64,000 bases of DNA from contig OX104123.1 in assembly GCA_944474755.1 (NCBI GenBank), forward strand, positions 14,698,275 through 14,762,274, written 5' to 3'. How positions within the stretch are numbered: the first letter of the stretch is position 1; each line of letters opens with the position of its first letter. Positions 27,201-33,506 of the stretch are shown here, one piece after another. The notes beneath the pieces are model-generated. The model had not been told where the DNA came from, ran no database searches, and saw nothing but the letters and a program-made list of their open reading frames with translations. A program made the translations under genes and the position numbers. Source of the DNA: Limnoperna fortunei. Lineage: Eukaryota; Mollusca; Bivalvia; Mytilida; Modiolidae.

Positions 27201-28085
27201 AACAAAGCAAGCAGACGCACAACACAATAAAAACAAAGCAAGCAGACGCACAGCACAATAAAAACAAAGCAAGCAGACGCACAGCACAATAAAAACAAAG
27301 CAAGCAGACGCACAACACAATAAAAACAAAGCAAGCAGACGCACAGCACAATAAAAACAAAGCAAGCAGACGCACAACACAATAAAAACAAAGCAAGCAG
27401 ACGCACAGCACAATAAAAACAAGCAAGCAGACGCACAACACAATAAAAACAACGCAAGCTGACGCACAGCACAATAAAAACAAAGCAAGCAGACGCACAA
27501 CACAATAAAAACAAAGCAAGCAGACGCACAGCACAATAAAAACAAGCAAGCAGACGCACAACACAATAAAAACAACGCAAGCTGACGCACAGCACAATAA
27601 ATATAAAGCAAGCAGACGCACAGCACAATAAAAATAAAGCAAGCAGACGCACAGCACAATAAAAACCAAAAATTGAGAAACGCAAGTAGGAAATCAATGA
27701 AGGGTGATCAGATCTTTTTATCGGATCCGTGTTACTTATGGTATCGATTTAAGTATATTAAATGTTGTAAACGAGGTAAAGGGTTTGGATAAAGATTACA
27801 TAGCACAAACAACTCTAGATTGATAAAAAAAGACAGATCCGTAACAAACAACAAGTGACTATTACCTTAGTTACAAGAATAGTCTGAAGGATTTTAGCCA
27901 TTCATTCGATATTGTGTGCTTAGTTGTGATTCTTGTGTGGGTGTACAAACTTAACCATACATATAAATTCTTTAATAAGACAATTAAAATATTCTTACCT
28001 CGTCTTGGTGGCAGATCTCAGCTTTGCACCAATATAAAATATACCAAACAATCACTGTATAGGCATTCACAGCGTGTGTTTTCAT
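75..28085 (-). CDS. Class B1 GPCR, parathyroid-hormone-receptor-like, 11 exons, 3' end off window
   Basis: Whole-gene entry; the exons are listed separately. The exon joins give 403 codons with no internal stop and matching phases at all ten junctions. Seen: signal peptide (1-22), hormone-binding domain with six cysteines at 51, 66, 75, 89, 106 and 128, TM1-TM6 and the start of TM7, and the TM3/ECL2 cysteine pair. Known: family B1 receptors bind peptide hormones through this cysteine-rich ectodomain and signal through Gs/Gq at the plasma membrane. The cysteine spacings 9-14-17-22 equal those I recall for PTH and calcitonin-type receptors and differ from VPAC and CRF types. The TM text (SFILRSV..FIKD, KSTLILIPLFG, FNSFQ) favours the PTH receptor over the calcitonin receptor. 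Introns range from about 0.85 to 8.2 kb. The subfamily is inference; the B1 class is secure. Confidence 0.9.
618..1005 (+). repeat. Repeat family B copy (about 390 bp retroposon)
   Basis: Nearly full-length. It runs from GGGTTCACAGTGCTC through GTCAGGTCATAATAGGGAA and CTAAATTCTCCGCC to the tail block GAATATAGCAGAAATACTGC, ending in ATCAAATCAATC. It lies in receptor intron 10. Compare the copy at 33867-34250, which has a target duplication. The long ORF starting at 890 begins inside it and is not a gene. Confidence 0.7.
1268..1577. repeat. Direct repeat pair and palindrome
   Basis: About 85 bp beginning CAAATGCTTGTGA occurs at 1271-1352 and again at 1496-1577 with the shared core CACCGGCAA and CGTGTCG. 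Between them CCCATCTCA and TGAGATGGG (1436-1485) form an inverted pair. Lies in receptor intron 10; no coding role is seen. Confidence 0.55.
1672..1772 (-). mobile_element. Degraded SINE 3' end
   Basis: Contains GTTTGTTTGAATGGCGTTTAA, GGTGTCCAG and AGTACCCAG, the reversed tail and core of the tRNA-headed SINE seen intact elsewhere. Strongly decayed; the head is missing. Confidence 0.5.
1905..1990 (-). CDS. PTHR-like receptor exon 10: TM5 end and ICL3
   Basis: Encodes residues 329-356 plus two bases. INFIFFVNIIRVLYTKL is the conserved N-F-x-x-F-x-N-I-x-R-V-L-x-x-K-L block, followed by a short ICL3 ending PKRYR. The acceptor is TCTCTTTTAG and the donor GTAAAA. The split arginine codon joins exon 11 in frame. 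Confidence 0.93.
2191..2390 (-). mobile_element. tRNA-derived SINE with 12-bp target duplication
   Basis: Reversed SINE: (TTTG)n tail, CACTTTCAGC, ATATCATGGCGTCCAG, then an internal deletion, then a tRNA-like head ending GAGGCCCC. The direct repeat CTGACTGGACGT flanks it at 2179-2190 and 2391-2402, the mark of LINE-type insertion. Receptor intron 9. Confidence 0.85.
2545..4719 (+). repeat. 32-bp minisatellite, 68 copies
   Basis: The unit begins GGCTGCCACTCCGTCAC and ends TACCCTACTCCAAGT; the length of 2,175 bp equals 68 x 32 minus one base (a 31-bp unit near 4070). The main variant site is CCAAGT versus CCATGT, with some CTAAGT. Because 32 is not a multiple of 3 and no stop is generated, all three plus frames stay open, giving spurious ORFs of up to 700 codons. 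It lies in receptor intron 9, antisense to the gene. Confidence 0.95.
4815..4951 (+). repeat. Short tandem repeat next to the minisatellite
   Basis: Four copies of about 36 bp containing CCAAAATATAGCTGTTT and CTACATGCCAGTGGC, directly downstream of the 32-bp array and unrelated to it in sequence. Confidence 0.7.
5052..5124 (-). CDS. PTHR-like receptor exon 9: ECL2 cysteine and TM5 start
   Basis: A 73-bp exon encoding residues 304-328. It begins with the ECL2 CW motif (the disulfide partner of TM3), then YYWIIKGPIIVTIV, matching the family B1 WII-x-GP TM5 signature. The acceptor is ATTTTTCAG and the donor GTAAGTTGG. Intron 9 downstream holds the 32-bp minisatellite. Confidence 0.93.
5553..5880 (+). 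repeat. Repeat family B fragments
   Basis: Two pieces: 5553-5648 (GTAATGTGGAATGCCAC to AAATGGCTAAATT, the middle of B) and 5733-5880 (GGTGGCGGATAGG, TTGTCAGGTCA, the start of B). They are in reversed order relative to a full copy. Receptor intron 8. Confidence 0.6.
5881..7823. other. Receptor intron 8 remainder, mostly featureless
   Basis: AT-rich sequence with one SINE fragment (6321-6446). Nothing else is recognised; short ORFs here lack splice context and conserved motifs. Confidence 0.5.
6321..6446 (-). mobile_element. SINE fragment lacking the tRNA head
   Basis: Reversed SINE body: ATGGCGTTCAGTTTTTATTG, GGAAGCCGGAGTACCCAG, CCGACCTGCGGTAGG, GGAGTCGAGTACACCCTG. The tRNA-like head is absent, as in a 5'-truncated insertion, and (AAAT)n stands where the tail would be. 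Confidence 0.75.
7824..7884 (-). CDS. PTHR-like receptor exon 8: TM4
   Basis: A 61-bp exon encoding residues 284-303 plus two bases. APSTFVIPWVIVRIEY continues the GWG motif of exon 7 into TM4 (G-W-x-x-P with a central PW). The acceptor is CTATTACAG and the donor GTAAGTAG. Too short for ordinary ORF detection; found through phase and motif continuity. Confidence 0.92.
7928..8325 (-). repeat. Two family B tail fragments
   Basis: 7928-7998 (GATTGATTGAATGG, GAGCAGTATTTCAG, CAGGACGAGAA) and 8258-8325 (TTGATTGAATGATTGC) match only the TTGA-tailed end of family B. Receptor intron 7. Confidence 0.5.
9249..9408 (-). CDS. PTHR-like receptor exon 7: TM3, ICL2, start of TM4
   Basis: Encodes residues 231-283 plus one base. 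It begins ARGCK, carrying the TM3 cysteine expected to pair with ECL2, then FLWIFVEGIYMHTF, the family B1 W-x-x-x-E-G-x-Y-L-H motif, and ends LLVFGWG. The acceptor is CATTTTTAG and the donor GTAAGTGT. Confidence 0.94.
9531..9743 (+). mobile_element. tRNA-derived SINE, internal deletion
   Basis: The head GGGTGGTTAAGGTAGTTAG resembles a tRNA A-box region; GCGGGTTCGAGTC is a good B box; the body GGGTGCGCTCGACTCC lacks the GGGTACTCCGG core; the tail GAAAGTGGCGTTAAATAAC is followed by (CAAA)n. Receptor intron 6, antisense to the gene. Confidence 0.85.
10358..10514 (-). CDS. PTHR-like receptor exon 6: ICL1, TM2, ECL1
   Basis: Encodes residues 178-230. NLHCQRNTIHINMFVSF followed by ILRSVICFIKD is the conserved ICL1/TM2 block (LHCTRNYIHMHLF-like in PTH receptors). 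The acceptor AATATTACAG was chosen over an internal CAG because it supplies the LHC motif in phase. The donor is GTATGC. The ECL1 part (residues about 209-230) is not conserved enough to place. Confidence 0.93.
10876..11120 (+). repeat. Repeat family B, 5' two-thirds
   Basis: Contains CTCGACCCACAGAGCTG, GTGGCGGACAGAGGATGCC, GAAAGCCTGACTC, GTGTTTGGAAAGTGCCATGC and GGCTAAATATTC in the family B order. Receptor intron 5. Confidence 0.65.
11151..11396 (+). repeat. SINE-head fragment plus imperfect 105-bp tandem duplication
   Basis: GGTTAAGGTAGTTAGTC (11159-11175) resembles the SINE head. The block from GACGTGCCTG to AAACGTTA (11187-11284) is repeated at 11291-11396 with the shared core GAGTTTTACTGCTGAAAT. 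It lies about 30 bp downstream of receptor exon 5 in transcript orientation. Confidence 0.6.
11424..11518 (-). CDS. PTHR-like receptor exon 5: TM1
   Basis: Encodes residues 147-177 plus two bases. LYDVGYGISLVSLVIAV is a typical family B1 TM1 (Y-x-V-G-Y-S-x-S-L pattern). The acceptor is ATCCACAG and the donor GTAAGACA. The phase-0 start matches exon 4 and the phase-2 end matches exon 6. Confidence 0.93.
11805..12038 (+). mobile_element. tRNA-derived SINE, diverged head
   Basis: The head GAGCCTCGATGGCTGAGCGG looks Leu/Ser-tRNA-like, with a weakened B box (GTGGGTTACCGTC). The body has TTAATTGACAAGGATTGCC and the tail GCTGAAAGTGGCGTTAAAC. Receptor intron 4. Confidence 0.8.
12335..12678 (-). repeat. 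Four tandem 86-bp copies of the exon 4 3' end and its splice donor
   Basis: Units start at 12593, 12507, 12421 and 12335. Each matches the last 84 bp of receptor exon 4 plus the donor. Donor context: CAG/GTAATA in the first unit, CGG/GTAATA in the second, CAG/GTAATA in the third, TAG/GTCAAT in the fourth. The 86-bp period shifts the reading frame, so only the first copy encodes receptor residues. Confidence 0.92.
12595..12734 (-). CDS. PTHR-like receptor exon 4: hormone-binding domain, cysteines 5-6
   Basis: Encodes residues 100-146, with NATKACMSNGEWYVHP and TWTNLSGCYDP, the C-terminal half of the HRM domain. NAT, NTT and NLS are N-glycosylation sequons. The acceptor is TTTTTTAG. The donor used is ATTCAG/GTAATA. 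The last 84 coding bases and the donor are part of a fourfold 86-bp tandem duplication (12335-12678). Reading past this donor hits a stop after about 22 codons, so this donor must be used for a full receptor. Confidence 0.92.
13188..13668. repeat. Tandem duplication of about 240 bp
   Basis: Copy one 13188-13433 and copy two 13434-13668, both running from AGCACT, ACTTTAACGTCAAACTTG, CAACGACTTGG to CATGACTTGACCAAATAA. Receptor intron 3; no coding content seen. Confidence 0.85.
14795..15090 (+). repeat. Dispersed repeat family E, copy 1
   Basis: Shared with 30425-30745 in the same order: CTAACATCGTG, AAACTCGACC, ATAAATTTATGT, CGTTTGCAT, ACTGAAAGTGACTTAAA, GAAATCACGTGATTA. Family unknown. Receptor intron 3. 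Confidence 0.6.
15112..15495 (+). repeat. Dispersed repeat family D, copy 1
   Basis: Matches copies at 23489-23893 and 43540-43992: ATCCTACGTCAACCACAATC, TTGGTTGACGCCATGAGAG, AAGATCTCGTGTT, GATGACCTGTGGCAGAGG, AACCAGTTATG. The pair CGTCAACCA and TGGTTGACG can fold into a stem. Confidence 0.65.
15776..15985 (+). repeat. Dispersed repeat family G, copy 1
   Basis: Shares TAGACGA, CTGTGTAGCAAAAAGGGGAG, ATTAACACTGCCAA and TCTGTGTTTTAGTTAA with 18297-18505. An internal segment (ATTAACACTGCCAAATAC) is duplicated in tandem in this copy. Confidence 0.6.
16412..16636 (+). repeat. Repeat family B, 5' two-thirds
   Basis: AGCCATACTG, CAGTGCTCGACCCACAGAG, GGTGGCGGATAGG, TTGTCAGGTCATAATAGGGA, GGTAACGTGTTTGGAATGCC, AATGGCTAAATTT, in family B order. 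Receptor intron 3. Confidence 0.7.
17361..17637. mobile_element. Short inverted-repeat element, 33-bp arms
   Basis: Arms 17361-17393 and 17605-17637 are inverted copies with two mismatches (core GGGGTACTACAAAAATG). The 277-bp size fits a MITE-like element, but no target duplication is clear. Confidence 0.55.
17640..18285 (-). mobile_element. Retroelement 3' end with C-terminal ORF remnant
   Basis: An open minus frame from about 18285 to a stop at 17916 reads SASYLDLLPEINSGKLQS, DDFNFPIVNFPFIDSNIA, YGVYISQLIRY and FYGRHHDLIDRYG. I recognise this as the region after the reverse-transcriptase core of a widespread invertebrate retroelement; its clade is not assigned. The 17640-17880 segment (GGTTTTTATTGGGTTCGGGC) resembles its 3' untranslated part. 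The 5' part is missing. Receptor intron 3, same strand as the gene. Confidence 0.7.
18297..18505 (+). repeat. Dispersed repeat family G, copy 2
   Basis: Same order of blocks as 15776-15985. The two copies bracket 2.3 kb that includes a retroelement end, so they could be flanking repeats of one composite insertion, but this is not proven. Confidence 0.6.
18506..20903. other. Receptor intron 3, 5' part, largely featureless
   Basis: AT-rich. 18808-18870 is an inverted copy of 14228-14292 (TTACCGATGCCTGCTCCATT on the other strand). A pyrimidine-rich tract lies at 19815-19850. Nothing else is recognised. Confidence 0.5.
20904..21014 (-). CDS. PTHR-like receptor exon 3: hormone-binding domain, cysteines 2-4
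   Basis: Encodes residues 63-99 plus one base, including YCIQVFDGLMCWPP and QPCPEYMY, the signature FDG-xx-CWP and PCP blocks of the HRM domain. The acceptor is TTATTGTAG and the donor GTAAGTGC. A nearer acceptor (GTATTCAG) was set aside because only the upstream one restores phase with exon 2 and supplies the second cysteine nine residues before CWP. Confidence 0.92.
21913..22172 (+). repeat. Conserved dispersed repeat beginning ACCACCCGCAAACTTG
   Basis: Contains TTTGGGGGTATAAGAAATC, TGTCTGTCCGTGTGTCCAC, GAGCGCAACTCCTCTTAAAC and GAAACTTGGCATAGAGGAAG. I recall similar text repeated in molluscan and other lophotrochozoan genomes. AAACTTGTTT stands at both ends. Receptor intron 2. Confidence 0.55.
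22173..23135. other. Receptor intron 2 remainder
   Basis: AT-rich. TATGTGACAATGATCACG near 22870 and other short palindromes occur, but no repeat family or exon is recognised. Confidence 0.45.
23136..23235 (-). CDS. PTHR-like receptor exon 2: N-terminal helix and first ectodomain cysteine
   Basis: Encodes residues 30-62 plus one base. It contains ETEMIQKAEKQCREQ, which resembles the N-terminal alpha-helix of PTH receptors with the first conserved cysteine (residue 51). The donor is GTAGGT. Two in-frame acceptors are possible: TTTTTGTCAG at 23236 (used here) and TTATTGCAG, which would start the exon at 23208 and remove nine residues. Both keep phase 0 with exon 1. Confidence 0.8.
23489..23893 (+). 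repeat. Dispersed repeat family D, copy 2
   Basis: Same block order as 15112-15495: TCCTACGTCAACCACAATC, TTGGTTGACGCCATGA, ACGATCTCGTGTTAT, GGGGATGACCTGTGGCAGAG, GAACCAGTTATGTTCTGTG. Receptor intron 1. Confidence 0.65.
24717..24881. repeat. Inverted 14-bp pair
   Basis: ACACTCGAATTTCG (24717-24730) and CGAAATTCGAGTGT (24868-24881) are exact inverted copies, with GGCGAT and ATCGCC nearby. It may be a decayed palindromic element. Receptor intron 1. Confidence 0.4.
25089..25197. repeat. Imperfect hairpin, about 40-bp arms
   Basis: GGGTTATTGCATGAATATTG pairs with the complement of CAATATTTATGCAAAAACCC, continuing through AATATTGTCCC to CAAG. The loop is about 25 bp. Looks like a palindromic MITE relic. 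Confidence 0.55.
25321..25709 (-). repeat. Repeat family B, near full-length
   Basis: Begins GATTGATTGGATGTTACC (the TTGA tail), has AGCTATATTCAGGACGATAA, CCGCGGTTTGGCTTTCCGTA, GATGCGCTGGGCAGCTCTG and ends GAACCCTCACAG. ORFs inside both strands are incidental. Receptor intron 1. Confidence 0.75.
26547..26586 (+). repeat. ACT/AAT trinucleotide microsatellite
   Basis: (ACT)7 passing into (AAT)6. Confidence 0.9.
26741..27666 (+). repeat. 31-bp minisatellite, about 30 copies
   Basis: The unit begins CAAGCAGACGCACAACACAA and ends TAAAAACAAAG; variants are CAGCACAA for CAACACAA, ACGCAAGCTG for AAGCAAGCAG, and single-A length changes. The period is not a multiple of 3, so all three minus frames are open for over 300 codons of cysteine- and leucine-rich text (FIVLCVCLL type). 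The composition and the perfect periodicity in every frame argue against a protein. Receptor intron 1. Confidence 0.93.
27999..28085 (-). CDS. PTHR-like receptor exon 1: start codon and signal peptide
   Basis: Encodes residues 1-29, beginning MKTHAVNAYTVIVWY. A hydrophobic core (AYTVIVWYILYW) follows a basic start, as in a cleavable signal peptide, with likely cleavage near CKA/E at 22. An in-frame TGA lies three codons upstream of the ATG, which supports this start. The exon ends at GAG followed by GTAAGAAT, a strong donor, in phase 0. The next exon lies about 4.8 kb downstream. A 59-bp satellite begins about 740 bp upstream, so any promoter lies between or beyond it; no core promoter motif was recognised. 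Confidence 0.8.
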
Positions 28086-28821
28086 TTTTTGAGTCAAAGA
28101 AATGCACGCGGAAAGAAAGACTGTACTAATATCCAAAATGTTACTCCTCTGATAACGAATTGATTTAAATCAAATACCTTTTTAATTATAAACTCCTCTG
28201 TCGTAACTCAAATAATAGTCATTTTGAGTTATCGTTTTTTACGAAAATTTGTATTAACTGAAATAATTATATTTCTCGTCTCCAAATTCAATTTGAATAT
28301 GCAAATTCTGTGAATATATTTCAATTATAAATGATGCATATATCCTTTGGCGAAATTAATAGTTAAAAAATGTCACATATATCTAAATATATAGCGAACA
28401 CTATTATTCAAAGCAGACTGTATCCTACGGTCATCCGATTACTAACAGATTCGTAGTCTGAAGATCAAATCAATTAAGAGAATCTGTTTATAAAGTATTG
28501 GGTTTTATTGTGCCTCTAACTAATAGCGGAAGTCTCGTCTGAAGCCTAGGACGACAAACCATTATCTGTAAAGAAATATGTAACATTAGGGGTTATTTCT
28601 AAATTTAATTGTGTGAATACGTTTGTGATAACATAATTATGTCCCAGAATCATTAACTACACTACTCCTATAAATAGATCGTTTTAAATCTTTGAATCAA
28701 GTGCTTACTTATAAAGGTACTTTGTTATTTGAAATCCTTAGCTTCCGTCTCACGATATTTTATGCAATTGTTTTATGGGTTAAGTAAGAGGGGTTATAAT
28801 TATTTTACTATAGGTGAGAAT
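28086..28821. promoter_or_regulatory. Presumed 5' flank of the receptor gene
   Basis: Region between the start codon and the 59-bp satellite. It must hold the 5' UTR or an upstream non-coding exon boundary. No TATA box, initiator or repeat was recognised with confidence; assigned by position only. Confidence 0.3.
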
Positions 28822-30350
28822 AGGTATAACGATAGCAAATGTGTACCAGTATACGGTAACCAGATTGTGTACCATACATTTAGCATTACAGTAGTAAATG
28901 TGTACCAGTATACGGTAACCAGATTGTGTACCCTACATTTAGTATAACAGTAGTAAATGTGTACCAGTATACGGTAACCAGATTGTGCACCCTACATTTA
29001 GTATAACAGTAGTAAATGTGTACCAGTATACGGTAACCAGATTGTGTACCCTACATTTAGTATTACAGTAGTACATGTGTACCAGTATACGGTAACCAGA
29101 ATGTGTACCCTACATTTAGTATAACAGTAGTAAATGAGTACCAGTATACGGTAACCAGATTGTGTACCCTACATTTAATATAACAGTAGTAAATGTGTAC
29201 CAGTATACGGTAACCAGATTGTGTACCCTACATTTAGTATAACAGTAGTAAATGTGTACCAGTATACGGTAACCAGATTGTGCACCCTACATTTAGTATA
29301 ACAGTAGTAAATGTGTACCAGTATACGGTAACCAGATTGTGCACCCTACATTTAGTATAACAGTAGTAAATGTGTACCAGTATACGGTAACCAGATTGTG
29401 TACCCTACATTTAGTATTACAGTAGTACATGTGTACCAATATACGGTAACCAGATTGTGTACCCTACATTTAATATAACAGTAGTAAATGTGTACCAGTA
29501 TACGGTAACCAGAATGTGTACCCTACATTTAGTATAACAGTAGTAAATGAGTACCAGTATACGGTAACCAGATTGTGTACCCTACATTTAATATAACAGT
29601 AGTAAATGTGTACCAGTATACGGTAACCAGATTGTGTACCCTACATTTAGTATAACAGTAGTAAATGTGTACCAGTATACGGTAACCAGATTGTGCACCC
29701 TACATTTAGTATAACAGTAGTAAATGTGTACCAGTATACGGTAACCAGATTGTGTACCCTACATTTAGTATTACAGTAGTACATGTGTACCAATATACGG
29801 TAACCAGATTGTGTACCCTACATTTAATATAACAGTAGTAAATGTGTACCAGTATACGGTAACCAGAATGTGTACCCTACATTTAGTATAACAGTAGTAA
29901 ATGAGTACCAATGTACGGTAACCAGATTGTGTACCCTACATTTAATATAACAGTAGTAAATGTGTACCAGTATACGGTAACCAGAATGTGTACCCTAGAT
30001 TTAGTATAACAGTAGTAAATGAGTACCAGTATACGGTAACCAGATTGTGTACCCTACATCAAGTTAACAGTAGTAAATGTGTACCAGTATACGGTAACCA
30101 GATTGTACCCTACATTAAGTTAACAGTAGTAAATGTGTACCAGTATACGGTAACCAGATTATGTACCCTACATTGAGTATAACAGTAGTAAATGTGTAAC
30201 AGTATACGGTAACCAGATTGTGTACCCTACATTAAGTTAACATTTGTACATGTGTACCAGTATACGGTAACCAGATTGTGTACCCTACATTTAGTATAAC
30301 AGTAGTACATTTGTACCAGTATACGGTAACCAGATTGTGTACCCTACATT
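28822..30350 (+). repeat. 59-bp satellite with 354-bp higher-order period, about 26 copies
   Basis: The unit contains TAACAGTAGTAAATGTG, ACCAGTATACGGTAACC and GATTGTGTACCCTACA. Variant units (AGTATTACAG with GTACATG) recur at about 29058, 29412 and 29766, exactly six units apart, and several neighbouring variants repeat in the same order. Each unit carries GTATAC and GGTAACC, both self-complementary or nearly so. Confidence 0.93.
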
Positions 30351-30424
30351 CATTACATGTATAACAATGATTACATTTTGGCAATTTTTAAAACAATTTA
30401 GTTTATTTACATTCAATATTTTTT

Positions 30425-30745
30425 ATTTTGGGCATTGTCTTCAACACACGTCTTTTAACATCGTGGGAAAGGCATGAAACTTGACCACCTTTTATAAATT
30501 CATGTCAAGTGTGGGTTTTAATTGCATCCCGGCACAATACAGCATACATTCGTTTTGCATCGTCTCTCTTAATCCGTGTCATTTTGTTGTAAATGTTGAT
30601 GCTTTAACCTGAAAGTGCCCTAAAGTTTTATAAAATCATATGATCAGACAATTCCCGACTCCCTTAACGAAGGCGATAACGTATGAAATGTAAATGAGTG
30701 CCACAGTGTCATAACGGTACGAATTTGATCCCATTGAGCGTAAGC
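30425..30745 (+). repeat. Dispersed repeat family E, copy 2
   Basis: Same block order as 14795-15090: TTTTAACATCGTGGGAAAGG, ATAAATTCATGTCAAG, TTCGTTTTGCATCG, CTGAAAGTGCCCTAAA. It ends near ACGGTACGAATTTGATCCC, faintly B-box-like. Confidence 0.55.
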
Positions 30746-31568
30746 AAAAAATATTATCAATGATAAAAATCTAATTATAAGAGTGTTAGGATTATTTTTT
30801 AGACGTCAAACCTCACAATTCAATTAATCATTGCAAAAAATAAATGAGGAATACAAATAACATACAAACTGTGATTTTAAACAGTGTAGCTGAACCTTTT
30901 CAAAGCGATCCCTAACTCACAGATAGTACTTTGATATTATAGCTAGTATCACAGCCAGATAGAATTATAACGTCATTTAGAAACACACTTGTTGCATTTG
31001 GACATTATATTTAAATATCTGCATCAAAATAAAATAAAACCCTGTCAAGATCTGAACGTGGTCACGTAGTACTTTGTATAATTACAGTTCTGATACAATC
31101 TGTATAAATACTAAGTATAATTGATACTTATGTGTATATATATAACCAGTAGGTAATTTGTTTCAAATTTCAACCTGCAGTTAATTGCATTAACTATATG
31201 TAAATTGCATTCTCTCTAGCCTGTTATATAAGATATAAATATATATTATTTATAGCAAGAGCTACATATTATTAACATAAAGATATGACAATTAACCGGT
31301 TTTATTCATTTAAAGGGGTTAATTGCTATGTGTCGATTGTACTGCAGCAGTAGATAACTATTTGCATCCTGCATTTAATTATGCAGAGGGAATAATTTGC
31401 ACGTTTCGCATGTTCGAATTTACATGTTGAATGAATTTCTCACATAAAATATAACGTAACTGACCTGTCTTCGGTGAACTCACAATGCAATAAAATAAAT
31501 TAAATTACTGTAGGAATAAAAAAGGAGGCTATACAGATTGAGATAACTCGAGTCATTAATGTGAAAAT
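30746..31568. other. AT-rich spacer, nothing recognised
   Basis: No ORF above background, no splice-bounded coding text and no recognised repeat on either strand. Confidence 0.5.
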
Positions 31569-31586
31569 GATTGATTGATTGATTGG

Positions 31587-31667
<81 letters not shown>
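31569..31667 (+). repeat. (GATT)n microsatellite, about 25 copies
   Basis: Uninterrupted apart from one GGTT. The same tetranucleotide ends family B retroposons, so this array may have grown from such a tail. The reversed ORF (INQS repeats) is a shadow. Confidence 0.92.
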
Positions 31668-32593
31668 ATGGGCAAAAACCACTCGGCCTCCGGTTTCAAA
31701 AAAATCCCAGCTGTAATAATAAGTTATTCTTATATGACGTGCCTGAAACGCTTTTAGTCCAGACAGGTGTAAAACGATTATAGACTCCTAATCAACATCA
31801 TTTACGATCAACACTCTTTATGGCCACGTGTTTGGAGAATGCTACTCTCCATAGACGTAAAAGACCCTATTCGTATATTTCCGGTATAGCCGCTGAATAC
31901 TGCTTGCTAGACGCTATGCAACAATTCGATCAATCAAATTAATGTACCAGACAACCTAGGTCAACACATGCTTGAAAAGTTATAACCGGTATACCTAGCT
32001 GACCTCTAATCATACCGTGAGGGTCCTCCATGTAATGCTATGTGTGCATTGTACTTATTATTTACGTTTGATTTAATAGTGTTCTGACTTTTCTAGTTAA
32101 CCATTTTTCACATTCATTATCTTCATAAACTTGCGTGCTTTGCATAGCTTAGTTTGTTACAATGTTTTTGATTTTACGCACTATAGCACCAATAACCCCC
32201 TCGAATTCAGTTTACCATTATTCATATTAAATTCAATTTATTTCCCCTTATCATCTATTTATAAACTACCCTATATTAACTTAGAAAACAGTAAAATTGC
32301 TAAATTATGAATTCACTAGTCCAATATTGTTCTTAGAATTATTCGACCAGTATTGGCCAAATTGTTTTGGCATAGTTAAATAATAACGATATCATTACAT
32401 GACAATTTCTGTATAAGCTTAGTTATTTTTCTTCGGCCTTCTATATTGGTTTTGGCTCGCCTGAGTCCAATGCACCAAACTTTGGAACAATAGATAGGCC
32501 AATACAGAAATGATAGCGTAATAATATCCTACTATTGTTTGTTAAACTGGTCTTATATAGCTGAACTGATTTATAGAGTAGAAAAAATATTTC

Positions 32594-32857
32594 TTTGTTT
32601 GTTTGAATGTTGTTTAACGCCACTTTAAGAAATTACTCAGCTATATCATGGCGTCCATTTTGTTATCAGAAGCGTAATCCGGAGTACCCGGTGAAAACCC
32701 CCGACCTTCAATAGGAAAACTGGCAATCCTTGCCAATTAAGATTGGTGTGGAGCGCACCCTGTCCGCAATGAGACTCGAACCCGCAATCTCAGTGTTTAC
32801 AGATCACGTGATCAATAGTAGACGAACTACCTTAACCACTAGGTCACCTAGGTCCCC
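32594..32857 (-). mobile_element. tRNA-derived SINE, full length
   Basis: Reversed: (GTTT)n tail, TGTTTAACGCCACTTT, ATATCATGGCGTCCAT, CCGGAGTACCCGGTGAAAAC, then ACTCGAACCCGCAATCTCAG (B box reversed), GATCACGTGATCAATAGTAG and a head ending AGGTCCCC. Confidence 0.88.
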
Positions 32858-33402
32858 TGAAAATACCTAAAAATAATAGTACACATAGCACCGGACCATT
32901 CCGATATTATTAAAATAAATGACAAAATATGTCTTTCATAAAATTATTTCCGATGATGTGATATACTGCTAAGAGGTTAGCATGAAGGTGATGTATATCA
33001 AAGACTAAGGTAAAAACAATTATCATTAGGTCATTAATCACTTTATACTAGGCGTGTATATTTCACAGACAGGTAAAGAGTATTTCCATCAAGTAATCAC
33101 TTAAATCGACGTTGTTTTTACAAATTGTATACATTTTGATGTTTCAATTACCATCTTGATTTGCAATAAACTTGTTTGCTAATAAGAAACAGGTGATAGT
33201 ACTGTTGTTGAGGTGGAAAACGAAACCACTGCAAACAAACCGTGCCATTACATTGAAGCTTTAAACGTGTATTACTTTTTAATGGACAAAAGGATGACAA
33301 TTGAATTAATGATACTTTTACTTTCATTTGCCTCACTGAATCCACATACGCCATTTAACGTCACATCAATATACTTTTCGAGAAATAATAATAATGATTA
33401 GT

Positions 33403-33430
33403 GTTTGTTTTTGGTTTGTTTTTTGTTTTT

Positions 33431-33462
<32 letters not shown>

Positions 33463-33506
33463 TTTTTTTGTTTTGTTTTTGTTTTGTTTTTTTTTTTTTT
33501 TTGTTT
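33403..33506 (+). repeat. T-rich (GTTTT)n low-complexity tract
   Basis: Runs of T broken by single G. Two F-rich ORFs through it are artefacts. Confidence 0.9.

Noticed and set aside
26618..27697. Three overlapping minus-strand ORFs above 330 codons, hydrophobic and cysteine-rich
   Set aside because: All three frames of the 31-bp array are equally open; no start or splice context and no family match.
28822..30350. CRISPR array
   Set aside because: Units are contiguous 59-bp repeats with no unique spacers, in a eukaryotic context.
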